Origin: Diphasiastrum complanatum
Lineage: Eukaryota; Streptophyta; Lycopodiopsida; Lycopodiales; Lycopodiaceae
Direction: 5' to 3'
NCBI GenBank assembly: GCA_029204225.1
Contig: CM055095.1
Span: 29,720,414-29,784,413, forward strand
DNA length: 64,000 nucleotides
The translations under genes and the position numbers were made by a program. A model generated the notes under the pieces. It saw nothing but the letters and a program-made list of their open reading frames with translations. It did no database searches and had not been told where the DNA came from. This document shows positions 36,745 through 48,676 of the stretch, one piece after another; within the stretch, counting starts at the first letter, position 1, and every line of letters begins with the position of its first letter.

Positions 36745-37079
36745 TTTTTACGTCTTCTTTGTGATCACATATTTAGTATTTTATGTGATTGTTTGGGTTG
36801 CCTTTTGCTTTGTTTTATTGAACCGAGTTTGGCATAAATCTTATTAAAGGCAAGAAAAGATGCTCAACACTGTTTACTAATTTCTCCCCGTGAGTGTTGG
36901 TGATTTTTGCAGGTTTGGCATTGAGGTTTTTTGTGAATTATAGGTTATGCTGTGTTTTTTGCAAACTAACATTGGTTGTAGGATTATGTGAGTTAGTAAA
37001 GCCATCGATGGTATGGTTTACAAAGAAAGCCTATCCTGAGATTATAGGAAGAGGCAACTTGCAAATCTGGTTTTTGCAA

Positions 37080-37116
<37 letters not shown>

Positions 37117-37724
37117 TTGACAGCATATACCTTGTTTTTCAGCATATTGTAATGCCTACAAAAGCAAAACTTGTCAAAAATGATTGCTTATGTAATAACT
37201 GAGCAAATCTGCATTAATGGTGAATAGCAAGTATTTTGCACTTTCCTCATGTGTAATAGGTCGTTCTTAGACTTATCATTAGAGGAGTTACAAACATCAA
37301 AAGGGCCATCTAAGAAATGCCACGTAGGACAAAAACAACGTCGGATTTTAAAAATCCGATGGACTTTCAGATCCAGTTTAGCTTAACCTTACTAGTAATG
37401 TGTAGTTAACATGACACGATTATGACGCATGCAACTGCGACTTCAAGAATCTATGATGCTCAATAACTAACTTTTTCAAATTTGAAAATGAGATTGTGTC
37501 CCTCATTTTAACTAGCGAGAGAATAAACATAGAATCTCAGGTACGCCATGGATGAAGAAGAGTGTCTATTTTCTTTTTGGTCTCTCAGGTGATGTTTGTG
37601 GAGATGTCTCAGTTTCATCTACACATTATTCTCTTTGCCGAGAATGCTCCGATAGCTAAAAGAGGAGTAGTGAAAGAATCCACAATTTCTCCACTTGATA
37701 TGATCGCTCACAGAATCAACCATT
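36745..37724. other. No recognisable gene; one AAT tract
   Basis: AT-rich. Holds an (AAT)n tract and, at 37343-37368, an isolated palindrome ACGTCGGATTTTAAAAATCCGATGG related in style to the CACTA subterminal motif. Confidence 0.5.
37080..37113 (+). repeat. (AAT)n microsatellite, about 34 bp
   Basis: Eleven uninterrupted AAT units. Confidence 0.95.
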
Positions 37725-38104
37725 AGGGCCATTTTTGAACTCAAAAAGGGCCTCTTCACTAATCTGGATTAGTGTTAATGACGACACGTGTACCAATAAA
37801 AGTGTGACAATTGAGCAGGAATGGTCCATATGACATGGCAGGTTCATACCTAGTAGCCAACAATAGGACAACAACTAGGACTCTAGGTGAGACATAGACT
37901 TGCAGGCCTCATTTAATGCCCAAGTATATTTCAAATTTGAAAATTGCGTATGAATTTTAATCAACCCACTTTTGTGTCCCCCTTCACATTCAAACTAAGA
38001 CTACGTCACTTTCATTAGCCTTTCACATACCAAATAATTTATTTTTTTCAAATGGATATCATTTTTTTTTTTAAATTGACCTTTGGAATACATTATCATT
38101 TCGC

Positions 38105-39725
38105 CATGGATTTAGTCTATTTGACCTCAGAACCTCAAAAAAGGTGTTTACGTTTTTATTAGTTTACAAACAAAAATGTATCCCGAAGGCCAGTTTTTCA
38201 TTTTTTTTTTGGCCCGAAATCGCGATTTTTGGCCGTTTCACTTCATCAGAAGGCCAAAAATTGCGTTTCGGACCAATTTTTTTTTTTCAATACCGTGATT
38301 TTGAAAAAAAAAATGGTTTCAAACGCAATTTTTGGCCTTCTGATGAAGGGAAACGGCCAAAAATTGCGATTTTGGGCCAAAAAAAATGAAAAACTAGCCT
38401 CTGGGATACATTTTTGTTTGTAAACTAATAAAAACGTAAACACCTTTTTTGAGGTCAAACGGCCCAAAATCGCACCTTACTGTGATTTTAAAAAAAAAAA
38501 AATTTGGTCCGAAACGCAATTTTTGGCCCTCTGATGAAGTGAAACGGCCAAAAATCGTGATTTCGGGCCAAAAAAAACGAAAAACTAGTCTCCAGGATAC
38601 ATTTTTGTTTCGCTATGGATTTAGTCTGTTTGATCTCAGAACCTCAAAAAAGGTGTTTATAAGTCAATTTGTTTTTATTAGTTTACAAACAAAAATATAT
38701 CCCGGAGGCCAGCTTTTCGTTTTTTTTTGGCCCGAAATCGCGATTTTTGACCGTTTCACTTCATCAGAAGGCCAAAAATTGCGTTTCGGCCCCAAAAAAA
38801 AAAAAATTCAAAATCATGATAAGGCGCGATTTTGGGCCGTTTGACCATAAGGTGCCAGATGTCCAACAGTTCATGTTTCTAATTCGATCCCCGCCATACT
38901 CCTATCACTCATTAAGGACCATCCTAATGAGATCGCTTGATATGACATTTGATGATGCTGCCAAAGCCATTGCTGAAGAGATGCTGATCAAGCAACAGGC
39001 AGACAATGGAGAATCATCAAAAATTGATGAAGACTGGAATTTTTGGCTTAGGTTCTTTGTAGATTCGATGCTGGGAGGGCTCATCAGTTTTGGCAAACGG
39101 CCCAAAATCGCGCCTTATTGTGATTTTGAATTTTTTTTTTTTTGGGGTCCGAAACGCAATTTTTGGCCTTCTGATGAAGTGAAACGGTCAAAAATCGTGA
39201 TTTCGGGCCAAAAACACCGAAAAACTGGCCTCCAAAATACATTTCTGTTTTGCTATGGATTTAGTCTGTTTGACCTTAGAACCTCAAAGAAGTTGTTTAT
39301 AAGTCAATTTCTTTTTATTAGTTTACAAACACAAATATATCCCGGAGGCCAGCTTTTCATTTTTTTGGGCCCGAAATCGTGATTTTTGGCTGTTTCACTT
39401 CATCAGAAGGCCAAAAATTACGTTTCTGACCAATTTTTTTCTTCTTTTCAAAATCACGGTAAGGCACGATTTTGGGCCGTTTGAAAATTTTGGCCCAAAA
39501 TCGCGCCTTACCGTGATTTTGGAAAAAAAAAAGATGTCCGAAACACAATTTTTGGCCTTCTAATGAAGTGAAACGGCCAAAAATCGCGATTTGGGCCAAA
39601 AAAAATGAAACTGACCTCCGGGATATATTTCTGTTTGTAAACTAATAAAAACAAATTGATTTATAAACACCTTTTTTGAGGTTCTAAGGTCAAAGACTAA
39701 ATCCATGGTGAAATGAAAATGTATC
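38105..39725. repeat. Array of inverted and direct modules in the foldback element
   Basis: Each module: TTTAGTCTRTTTGA-CTCAGAACCTCAAA, AGTTTACAAACAAAAAT, the GGCC(C/A)-AAATCGCGATTTTTGGCC palindrome, then CTTCATCAGAAGGCCAAAAATTGCGTTTC. Modules at 38105-38300 and 38303-38455 form one long hairpin; others follow at 38490-38840, 39095-39450 and 39480-39725. ORFs through this region are shadows of the repeats. Confidence 0.85.
38844..39093 (+). pseudogene. Gag-like fragment captured in the foldback element
   Basis: A 250-bp unique segment between GCGCGATTTTGGGCCGTTTG and its inverse CAAACGGCCCAAAATCGCGC. One frame reads LIRSPPYSYHSLRTILMRSL then FDDAAKAIAEEMLIKQQ, which resembles the C-terminal part of copia UBN2 Gag (the LPxSY...LLEEE region). 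Weak but the best match I can see. Confidence 0.45.
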
Positions 39726-40149
39726 CTGAAGGCCAATTTTGAAGAAAAATAATATCCATCTGAAAAAAATAAATTATTTGGTATGTGAAAGACTAATGAA
39801 AGTGAGGTAGTCTTAGTTTGAATGTGAAGGGGGACACAAAAGTGGGTTGATTAAAATTCATAAGCAATTTTCAAATTTGAAATGTACTTGGGCATTAAAT
39901 GAGGCCTGCAAGTCTATGTCCCACCTAGAGCCCTAGCTGTTGTCCTATTGGAACCAAAGCAATGAATATGCTAGTCTTGCCTTACAAAGTACCTACAAAA
40001 GTCTATGGATGATGGGACCTATATTTAGCCCTTAACTCTTGTTCACCCCCAAGGTAAAAGTGCCACGTAGGATTGATTAACACTAAACTAATTATGATTA
40101 ACAAACCTGTTTAGGAAAGGAAGAGCCCTTTTTGAGTCCAAAAAGGGCT

Positions 40150-40790
40150 ACGATTTGTGGATTGACAGAAGTTTGTATCCATTGGATCCGAGCTCGATGC
40201 AAGCTCCACAATTCCAATGCATCACACAATTAGTAAAGTTTTTGTTGTGATAGAGAAAACGGTTTACTGGGTTATTGTGAAAGATTGACGACTTATGGTG
40301 TTGCAAACTCGGTTCAGAAAATACAGAGTTTAGAATGTATGTTAAATGGTTTGCTTGCTGACTATAGAAAAAAAGAGACCGCATTATTACAAACAAAAGA
40401 AGATAACGCACATTTACACAATATTATGTTAAATTTGAATGCAAGTAATGATCAATTCCGACAAGTTGTTTAGACATTACGTATATCAAATGACTAGTTA
40501 AAAGAAGAAACTCACATACTAGATAAGAAATAAAAAAGAAACAAGCGAAAAAGAATTCTGAAGGACATTTATGAGCTTTCGCTAAATGGAGGCCAACGGA
40601 GAAAAAAGATTCAAGCATTCAAGTAAAGATATGATTTGAATAAGTTTTATTTTTGTTTTGTGAAGTAGCATGACATTTATTATGTGTCCTATTTGGGTTT
40701 CTTGATTTTCATAATCATTGTAGATCAGCATTAGTTGCAAATGAGCATCTGAGGGACAATGACCTGATCGGAAAATCACTGAGTTCGGTA
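40150..40790 (+). other. Decayed coiled-coil-like ORF, family unknown
   Basis: Reading from ATG 40285 in one frame gives KIQSLECMLNGLLADYRKKE, then TALLQTKEDNAHL and, after stops at 40471 and 40495, SNDQLKEETHILDKK-like text up to about 40625. Leucine spacing suggests a coiled coil. I cannot assign it. Flanks are AT-rich. Confidence 0.3.
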
Positions 40791-42890
40791 TTGACAACCA
40801 AGTCCACAAAGTCTTTATTGGACAATAATCAATATTCTCGAATCAAGTCCAAGGTCACTGAGGATAGTTCCCATATGTCTAGCTCCAAGAATTCATTTTC
40901 TAGTCTCAAGCCTTGTGAGGGTACCAAAAAGTCTATTTATACTGCAAATGATGTTGAGTGTAGAATTGAAGGAATAGGAAGTATCCCTTTGGATGTAGCA
41001 TCATCAAAAGTTTTGTGTCTTAATGATGTGCTTTATGTGCCAAAACTAACAAAGAATCTCATTAGTGTTGTTTGACAATGGTCTTGATGTCAAATTTGAT
41101 GTTGACACATGTATAATCAAGAGTGAGGACGAGATGATAGCTAGAGGATCTAGATTTGGTAGATTATACAAGCTAGATTCTAGTGAGAGTGCTAACATTT
41201 GTGATGTTGCCTACAAGACCAAGATCTCGAATTTATGACATAAGAGATTGGGCCATCCCAATTTCAAGGCCATGACATCTATGGTCAAAGATGGAATAGC
41301 TATTGGATTGCCAAAGACTATATCAAAGGAGCTTCAACCTTGTGAAGTTTATGCTATTGCCAAATCCATAAGAGGCCTTTTCCAAGATCTAACATCGAGT
41401 CTCAACTTCCATTTGAGCTAGTGCACTTGGATGTTCACTTTGCATCTTCCAAGAGAAAAGGAGGATATACATGCTTTGTCACTTTTATTGATGATTATAC
41501 AAGATTTTGTTGGGTATATCTCTTATCTTCCAAGTCTATGATGTATTTTCAAATTCAAAGCTTTTAATGGAAAACAATTCTCTTGTAGCTTTAAAGCTTT
41601 GAGATGTGATGGTGGTGGAGAATACGTCTCCAGAAATTTAATGATTATTGTGAGCAAGAGGGAGTGAGGAGAGAGTTCAATTGTGCTTATTCCCCCCAAC
41701 AAAATGGAGTGGCTGAAAGAAAAAATAGAACTATTTGTGAATGTGCAAAAGCTCTTAGAATAGAGACATCTCTCCCAAAAGATTTTTGGGGACAAGCAAT
41801 TTCTGGTGCAAATTATATTTGTAATAGACTTCCAAATCTTGCTCTAGGAGGAAAATCAACATATAAGATGTTGTATAAGGAAAAGCCTAAGGCAGATCAC
41901 CTTAGGATTTTAGGTTGTGTGTGCTTTGTTCATGTACCTTTAGAAACTAGGAAAAAGGATGATCCTAGTTCTATCAAAGGAGTGTTTGTTGGATATTCAT
42001 CAACAAAGAAAGCATATAAAATTTTCATTCCCTCTACTAGCAATATTGTTGTAAGTAGAGATGTGATCTTCCATGAAGATCAGAAGCTCATCTTGGATGG
42101 GGTCAAGATCAAGCCAACTTATGGAGGATCTATTATTATCAATCTTGATGCCAATCAAGATGTGGAGGGGTCGATGCTTGAGGAGGAGCATCTTCAAGCA
42201 ACTACACCAAGAAGATCTATGAGAGAGAGATCCGAACCAAGGAGGCTCACATATGTGGAGAAAGGCAAGCAAGTTGAGGATGGCACCTCTTATCATGCAT
42301 TTTTCATCTCTCATGATGAGCCAAGAGATATCCAAGATGCACTCCAATCAAAGGAGTGGTATGAAGCCATGTCAAAGGACTATGAAGCCTTGATTTCCAA
42401 CAATACTTGGGAGCTCATGGATCCACCTATCAACAAGCATGTTATTGGATGCAAGTGGGTGTTTTGAGTGAAGTAAAACAATGATGGATCTATCAACAAG
42501 TTCAAATCAAGACTATGTGCCAAAGGATATGCTCAGATTCATGGTCTTGATTACAAAGACACCTTTGCACCCGTGGCCAAGATGGTCACTATAAGAATTA
42601 TCATTTCTATTGCTTGTTATTTGAAGTGGAGGATGCTCCAACTTGATGTTTCTAATGCCTTCCTCAATGACTACCTTGAGGAAGAAATCTATATAGAGCA
42701 ACCTGAGGGCTTTATCAAAAAGGGTGATGAATCCAAAGTGTGTCTCTTATTCAAAAGCCTTTATGGGCTTAACCAAGCCCCAAGGTCTTGGTATGCAAGG
42801 TTTAATTCATATCTTATCTCACTTGGATTCAAAACTGGTCCAATAATCCAATTGCCAATAATAAGTGATATTGTAGCACAAGAATCTTAG
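40791..42890 (+). pseudogene. Copia protease, integrase and RT N-terminus
   Basis: Protease end (DSSHMSSSKNSF ... VLYVPKLTKNLIS), frameshift at 41070, pre-integrase HKRLGHPNFKAM, integrase core pieces (LVHLDVHFASSKRKGGYTCF, FIDDYTRFCW with a frameshift near 41535), then 41664-42467 open: YSPQQNGVAERKNRT with the catalytic Glu, DFWGQA, GYSSTKKAYK. RT begins WELMDPPINKHVIGCKWVF, with stops at 42466 and 42475, then LDVSNAFLNDYLEEEIYI and LYGLNQAPRSWY. It is cut at about 42835, before YVDD. Likely the pol of the gag at 36076. Confidence 0.9.
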
Positions 42891-43534
42891 TACATGGATG
42901 GTTCCTATGGTCACAATTCTACCATAGTCATTGTTGGCATCCTCATAATGAGCTAGAAAGATATTCTCACTAACCAAAGGTACGTTGCATGGGTGTTCCA
43001 CCCCGCTCTCTACAATTAGTCTCTTTAGGGTCCTTAATCATTTGGCTCAAGTTGTTTGAGTGTGATTCAAGGGTTTCTATTAAGTTTAGGCTCTTGAAGG
43101 CCTATACAACCAACTCTCTGGATTATGTGTGGGTAATTAAGATGGTTGTGATATTAGATTCGTCTCCCTTGAAAGATGCATTTACCCTTTCTATCTATGG
43201 TTGCTTTGTATGCAAGATCGTGTTCCTCATTCAATTCCACTCATTTAGCTATGCAATTGACACCTGGATTTGCTCAAAACTGTATCAGAAAAGTCTAGGT
43301 GGAAAACATGTTCTAAGTCATTTTGGACTAAGTGTCGAGTTTTTTTGAAAAATGCAAAAAAGCTGAAGGTCGACAAAAAATGTTCTAAGTCATATTTTGT
43401 CTTACTGTCGGGTTTCAGGAAATTGCGAAAAATGTGAAATGTGCAAAACACAGTTCAAATATGCAGACTATGCAAAACCTAGTTGAAAAATGCAGTAGTC
43501 CGAAAGATGCAGGTAAAAATATAAAAGCTTTGGC
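42891..43534. other. No recognisable gene
   Basis: Holds a diverged direct repeat of ATGTTCTAAGTCAT(T/A)TTG...GTCGRGTTT at about 43305 and 43380. No domain is seen. Confidence 0.5.
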
Positions 43535-44327
43535 ACTTAGAAACTTTAGGTTTCTTCAGCTCCCTTTTCTGATTTCCAAGCTTGCCCTTTGTCTTTCAAA
43601 CATTGCCTTGTCTAAAGGCTTTGTGAAGATATTGGCTACCATCTTCTTACACAGTTTTTAGCTTGTTTCCATATCCCTGAGCAAGTGATATTTGATGGCA
43701 ATGTATTTCATTCTAGAATGAAACACAGGGTCCTTTACCAGATGTATAGCAGAGGTGTTGTCCATGTACAACATCAGTGGCTCATTGGTGCTCTCTCTCA
43801 ATCCTTCTAGGAACTGTTTGAGCCATGTCACCATCTCATTAGCCATCTTGGCTGCAGCAAGATATTCTACCTTACAAGAAGATTGAGCAATTATTTCTGC
43901 TTCTTGCTGACCCAAATAACAGCTGCATTTGTTGCGATGGTACAACCTCCTGAGACACTCTTGTAGTTTTCTTTGATAGATGCCCAACTCGCATCACTGT
44001 AGGACTTCACTTGAAATCCTGCATCATGAGAAAAACAAAGTCCATAGTCCTTTGTATGCTGCAGGTACTATAGGATCCTCTTGGAAATTTTTTAATGTGT
44101 AGGTCTTGGACTAATATTGAGAACTGGCTCAGTCTGAACACTGTGTAAGTAATGTCTGGCTGCATATTGTCTACCAAGTACATCAAAGAATCAATAAGGC
44201 TTATTTTGCATTGCTTCCCATTATGCATCGTCTCTGGGATAGTCTTCATTCGTCAGCACCGTGTGGAGTGTCTACTCCCTTGCAGTCTGCCATCTAAAAA
44301 TCATCAATGATTTTTTGAATATATCCT

Positions 44328-45087
44328 TCTATAAGGGTTATTCTGCATTGCTTCACATTCTGCGTCGTCTCTGGGACAGTCTTCATTCGTCAGCACTGTG
44401 CCAGGAACCATTGGAGTGTTTACTCCCTTGCAATCTACCATCTAAAAAATATCAATGATTTTTTGAATATATCTTGATTGTAGAAATAATCTACCACCCT
44501 CAAGATCTCTGTCAATCTGCAAGCCTAGGTAGCATTTTGTTTCACCTAGGTCTGATATTTCAAAGTGCCTTGAAATATCCTTCTTTAAATGTGCAATCAG
44601 CTTGTTGCTCTTTGACAGAATCAGTGTGTCGTCTACATATACATCTACATAAACACCGATGATAATGATTTAACCATCTATGACTTTCACATAGACGTTG
44701 TAATCAGCCATTAAAGGTTGGAAGCCCAAAGATCTGAGAGCGTGATCCTTCTTCTTGCACCACTACCTGGAGGACTGTTTCAGTCCATAGATGCTTTTGT
44801 GCATTTTGCAAGCATAGTCAGCAAATGACTTACATGAAAAACCTAGTGGCTGGTCCATGTAGACTTCTTCCTTCAGATCTCCATGCAAAAATGTTGTCTT
44901 CTCATCTACAATATGGATCTTCAGACTGTAGGCTACTGCACATGTAAACAATATACATATAGATGTATGCTTGACATTAGGAGAAAAAAGTTTTGTATAG
45001 TTAATACCACACTTTTGTGAGAAACCTTTAGCAACTAGTTTGGCTTTGTATCTTGATACATTGCCATCTGGTTCGTATTTGTACTTA
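44328..45087 (-). repeat. Tandem RT duplication, copy A
   Basis: About 760 bp carrying the RT centre with an intact YVDD at 44628-44639 (minus strand). A 130-bp sub-block (TATTCTGCATTGCTTC...CAGTCTTCATTCGTCAGCA) appears a third time at about 44190-44320. Confidence 0.85.
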
Positions 45088-45770
45088 TTCTATAAGGCTT
45101 ATTATGCATTGCTTCCCATTCTGCATCGCCTCTGGGACAGTCTTCATTCATCAGCATTGTGCCAAGAACCATTGGAGTGGTTACTCCCTTGCATCTGGCA
45201 TCTGAAAATCATCAATGACTTTCTGAATATATCTTGATTGGTGTAGATATAATCTACCACCTCAAGATCTCTATCAATCTGCAAGCCCATGTAGCATTTT
45301 GTTTTACCTAGGTCTGATATTTCAAAGTGCCTTGAAATATCCTTCTTCACATGTGTAATCAGCTTGTTGTTCTTTGACTGAATCAGACATCTACATAGAC
45401 ACCGATGATAATGATTTGACCATCTATGAATTTTACATAGACATTGTAATCAGTTATTAAAGGTTGGAAGCCCAAAGATCTGAGAGCATGATCCTTCTTC
45501 TTGGAGCACTGCCTAGCGGAGTGTTTCAGTCCATAGATACTTTTGTGCATTTTGCAGGCATAGTCAACAAGTGACTTATAGGAAAAACCTAGTGGCTGGT
45601 CCATGTAGACTTCTTCCTTCAGATCTCCATGCAAAAATGTTGTCTTCTCATCTACAATATGGATCTTCAGACTGTAGGCTACTGCATATGCAAGCAATAT
45701 ACGTGTAGATGTATACTTGACAATAGGAGAAAAGGTTTCTATATAGTCAATACCATACTTTTGTGAGAAG
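45088..45770 (-). repeat. Tandem RT duplication, copy B, YVDD deleted
   Basis: Parallel to copy A from TATAAGGCTTATTATGCATTG onward. Relative to A it lacks 16 bp between 45386 and 45387, which removes the YVDD codons and shifts the frame. Ends where the Athila/Tat LTR begins. Confidence 0.85.
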
Positions 45771-45935
45771 TTGGGTAAGCCTTAGTGCTTCATCATTGTT
45801 TTTTCTATTTTCTTACTTTGTCTGAAGCTTGGTAGAAACTTAGAAAATGGACGATCCTCTCTATACTACACCACATCGTGAGTAGATCTAGCCAAACATT
45901 GACAAACCAGATTTACTTCCAACATCGGCACCGTT
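45771..45935 (+). repeat. 5' LTR remnant (last 165 bp)
   Basis: Matches 52724-52888 (TTGG-TAAGCCTTAGTGCTTC ... TTTACTTCCAACA). The truncation lies at a TTGGGTAAGCCTTAG phrase that occurs twice in the 3' LTR. Confidence 0.9.
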
Positions 45936-45955
45936 GCCGGGGAGCGCCACACACT
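45936..45955 (+). other. Primer-binding site, Athila/Tat type
   Basis: GGCACCGTTGCCGGGGA two bases after the LTR end, as in plant Athila/Tat elements. Confidence 0.85.
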
Positions 45956-46067
45956 TGCTTCGTCGCATAGCTCTCTCTTCTTTTCTCTACTCTCTCTCTC
46001 TCTCTCTATTCTCCCTCCTCTCCCTCTCTCTTTTTTCTTCTCTCTCTCTCTTTCTCTCTCTTCTCCC

Positions 46068-46353
<286 letters not shown>

Positions 46354-46539
46354 ATTCTCTCTCTCTCTTCCCTCCTCTCTCTAAGTAATGAACGAATAGT
46401 TTGGGAAAGGTGCTCGGGCCTCCCAAACCTCTTGCTACTTGGTGCTATGCAGGTGAAGGCAAGGTTGCCGCTCCCAACGATGAACCTCTATGCTACATCG
46501 ACGACACAACAAAAGCAGCCTTTTCTAGATGGGCGATAC

Positions 46540-47450
46540 CCTAGAGGTTTACTTGGACGATTTAGGTGCACATTCAGAAGAAACACGCCATCTGTCTGTG
46601 CTCGAAAAAAAATTTATCCAATGTCAACGCATTGGCATCTCCCTTAATCCTGAAAAATGCCAGATCTAGGTAACACATGGTATTGTGTTAGGACATATTA
46701 TTTCCCGAAATGGCATTGCCACTGACTCCAAAAAGATTCTTATCATTCAAAATCTACCAGAACCACGTACAATATGTGAAGTTTACTCTTTCCTTGGACA
46801 CACCAACTACTATCGGTGCTTTATTCTCGATTTCGCTAACAAAGCACACTTAATCTACAAAGTAGTTGTAGTTCCCAAATGGACAGATGAACAACGCGTC
46901 ACATTTAATCAACTCAAAGAAGCCCTTACCAATGCACCTATCCTTCGGGCTCCTGATTATTCTAAAGAATTCCATGTGCATATCGATGCATTCAAGTATG
47001 CCATTGGAGCAATGCTCACCCAACCGAGAGAATTTAAAAAGGATTACCCAATCCATTTTCTTAGTAGACAATTGATACATGCTGAAGTCAATTATACCAC
47101 TACCGAACGTGAAGCCTTGGCAATGGTATATGTGGTTCAGAAGTTTTGTCATTATCTTCTGGGAAAAGTTTTTGCATTCTTCACTGATCATCAAGCACTG
47201 TTGTATCTCATCAACAAGACTTGCACCACAGGCCGTATTACTAGATGGATCCTATCACTGCGAGAATTTGAGTTTAGGATCATGGTTCGTAAGGGAGTTC
47301 AACATTTTTTAAGCAGATCATCTGTCCCGAATCCCTAACCTTCCTACCCCTGATCAAAGTGTCAACGATGATTTACCAAATGCCATCCTTTTCCAAGTTG
47401 ACTGTACACCCGTATGGGCTAAGAAAATCATAGAATATTTAGCTTCAGGG
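46540..47450 (+). pseudogene. Gypsy RT C-terminal half and RNase H
   Basis: Starts just before the catalytic YLDD (46550-46561) and reads EETRHLSVLEKKFIQCQRIG, a TAG near 46668, then LGHIISRNGIATD, FLGHTNYYRCFI, RNase H (IDAFKYAIGAMLTQ, the first Asp present, TEREALAMVYVVQKF with Glu, FFTDHQALLYL) and a frameshifted end near 47310. Typical of Athila/Tat (RYIGxxL-type ending ITRWILSLREFEF). Confidence 0.9.
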
Positions 47451-48676
47451 CAGATGGATCATTCCTTGTCTAAACATGAACAACGTGCATTGGTCCTCAA
47501 AACTAAACCTTATACGTTAATTGCAGGACAACTCTACAAGCAAGGGTTACATGGAATCATCCGACAATGTCTTACTAAAGGTGAAATACCCTATGTAATT
47601 TCTCTCACTCATGAAGGTATTGGTGCAGGCCATTTCTCTTCTGAAATGACTGCTAAGAAAATCCTCTTGGCCGAGTTTTGGTGGCCAACACTCTTCAAGG
47701 ATATGCACAATTACACTAAGGCCTGTGATGTCTGCCAACGCACAAAACGCTTTCAAAAATTCGACTACATGCCTTTACACCCTGTAACCACTGATCAAGC
47801 TTTCCAGAAATGGGAGATTGATTATGTCAGACCTATTAGTCCCGCTGTTCGACACACACAATCTCATTATATCATAGTAGCTACGGACTATTGCATCAAA
47901 TAGGCTGAAGCAAGAGCTGTTCGCAATGCTTACGCACGTTCTACCACAACATCTCTCTATGAACAGGTTATAGTTCATTTCGGATGTCCTCTAGAACTTA
48001 TTAGTGATAGGGGTACACATTAACTCTGTCATAGCATATCTCCTTTCAAAAAAATTTGTGGTACATCGCAAAAGTTTCCCATACTATCCACGATGCAATG
48101 GCCAGGCAGAATCCACCAATAAAATCCTATGTGGAATTCTCACCAATACCGTCGAATCCAGCCGATCCAATTGGGAACTCAAACTTTATGTTGCTCTCTG
48201 GGCTTATCGCACCACCCTGAAGAGATACAAGCTTAACCCCTTTATAGCTAACATATGGCCAAGAAGCCGTTATGCATGTAGAACTCCATATCCCCTCCCT
48301 TCGAGTGGCCTATAATCTTGAGCTCGATACTCAACAGACTCTAGCAAACAGGTTATTCCATCTGGAGAAACTCTGCGAAATACGACGAATCAGCATCCAT
48401 GCTCAACAAGTCCACAAACAATGACAAAAAGCATGGCATGATCGATCATTGAAACTTAGAGACTTCCAGATTGGAGATAAGGTCCTGCTATACTAGGTTA
48501 AAGCCTTCAAAGGCAAACTGAAATTTTCTGGCCAAGGCCCTTACGTCATTAACAAAATCTTTGCCTCTGGATATGTACAACTCCAAACCCTTCAAGGCGA
48601 TATTCTCGACACTATGGTCAATGGGAGCAGACTGAGAAAGTACAATGAGTCCTGTTTTTATCTTGATATGTATTAG
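47451..48676 (+). pseudogene. Gypsy integrase
   Basis: Zinc-binding part (HEGIGAGHFSSEMTAKKIL, CDVCQRTK), core with Asp in WEIDYVRPISP, TAG at 47901 where Trp is expected, Asp in LELISDRGTH, a frameshift near 48020, Glu in CNGQAESTNK, then WAYRTTLK and the C-terminal LRDFQIGDKVLLY ... FSGQGPYVI region, ending at TAG 48674. At least three stops. Confidence 0.9.

Larger units (their letters stand above)
37725..40149. mobile_element. Foldback-type element with captured gag piece
   Basis: Ends are inverted: AGGGCCATTTTTGAACTC...AAAAAGGGCC at the left and AGCCCTTTTTGAGTCC...AAAAAGGGCT at the right, each itself a palindrome. Subterminal arms (37840-38100 and 39720-39960) pair over about 250 bp (for example TTTGTGTCCCCCTTCACATT against AATGTGAAGGGGGACACAAA). 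Between them, at least six copies in both orientations of a module of about 190 bp with GGCCCGAAATCGCGATTTTTGGCC and TTCATCAGAAGGCCAAAAAT. No transposase. Multiple nested inverted repeats and a 250-bp insert in the very centre of one palindrome. Confidence 0.85.
43535..45770 (-). pseudogene. Copia E, 3' half: RT (partly duplicated) and RNase H
   Basis: Minus strand from 45770: FSQKYGIDYIETFSPIVKYT, then VDEKTTFLHGDLKEEVYMDQ, the RT centre, then RNase H: SLMYLVDN-QPDITYTVFRLSQ (about 44150-44200), SCKVEYLAAAKMANEMV, LMLYMDNTSAIHLVKDPVFHS and the end VANIFTKPLDKAMFERQ near 43600. The RT segment is present twice in tandem (see the repeat entries). Multiple frameshifts. It lines up with 52889-53742 as the other half of one element, less about 45 codons at the join. 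Confidence 0.88.

Noticed and set aside
38144-39599. Phe/Lys-rich ORFs such as FWPEIAIFGRF or KRPKIAI repeats
   Set aside because: They follow the inverted modules of the foldback element on both strands and have no independent support, apart from the central gag-like piece.
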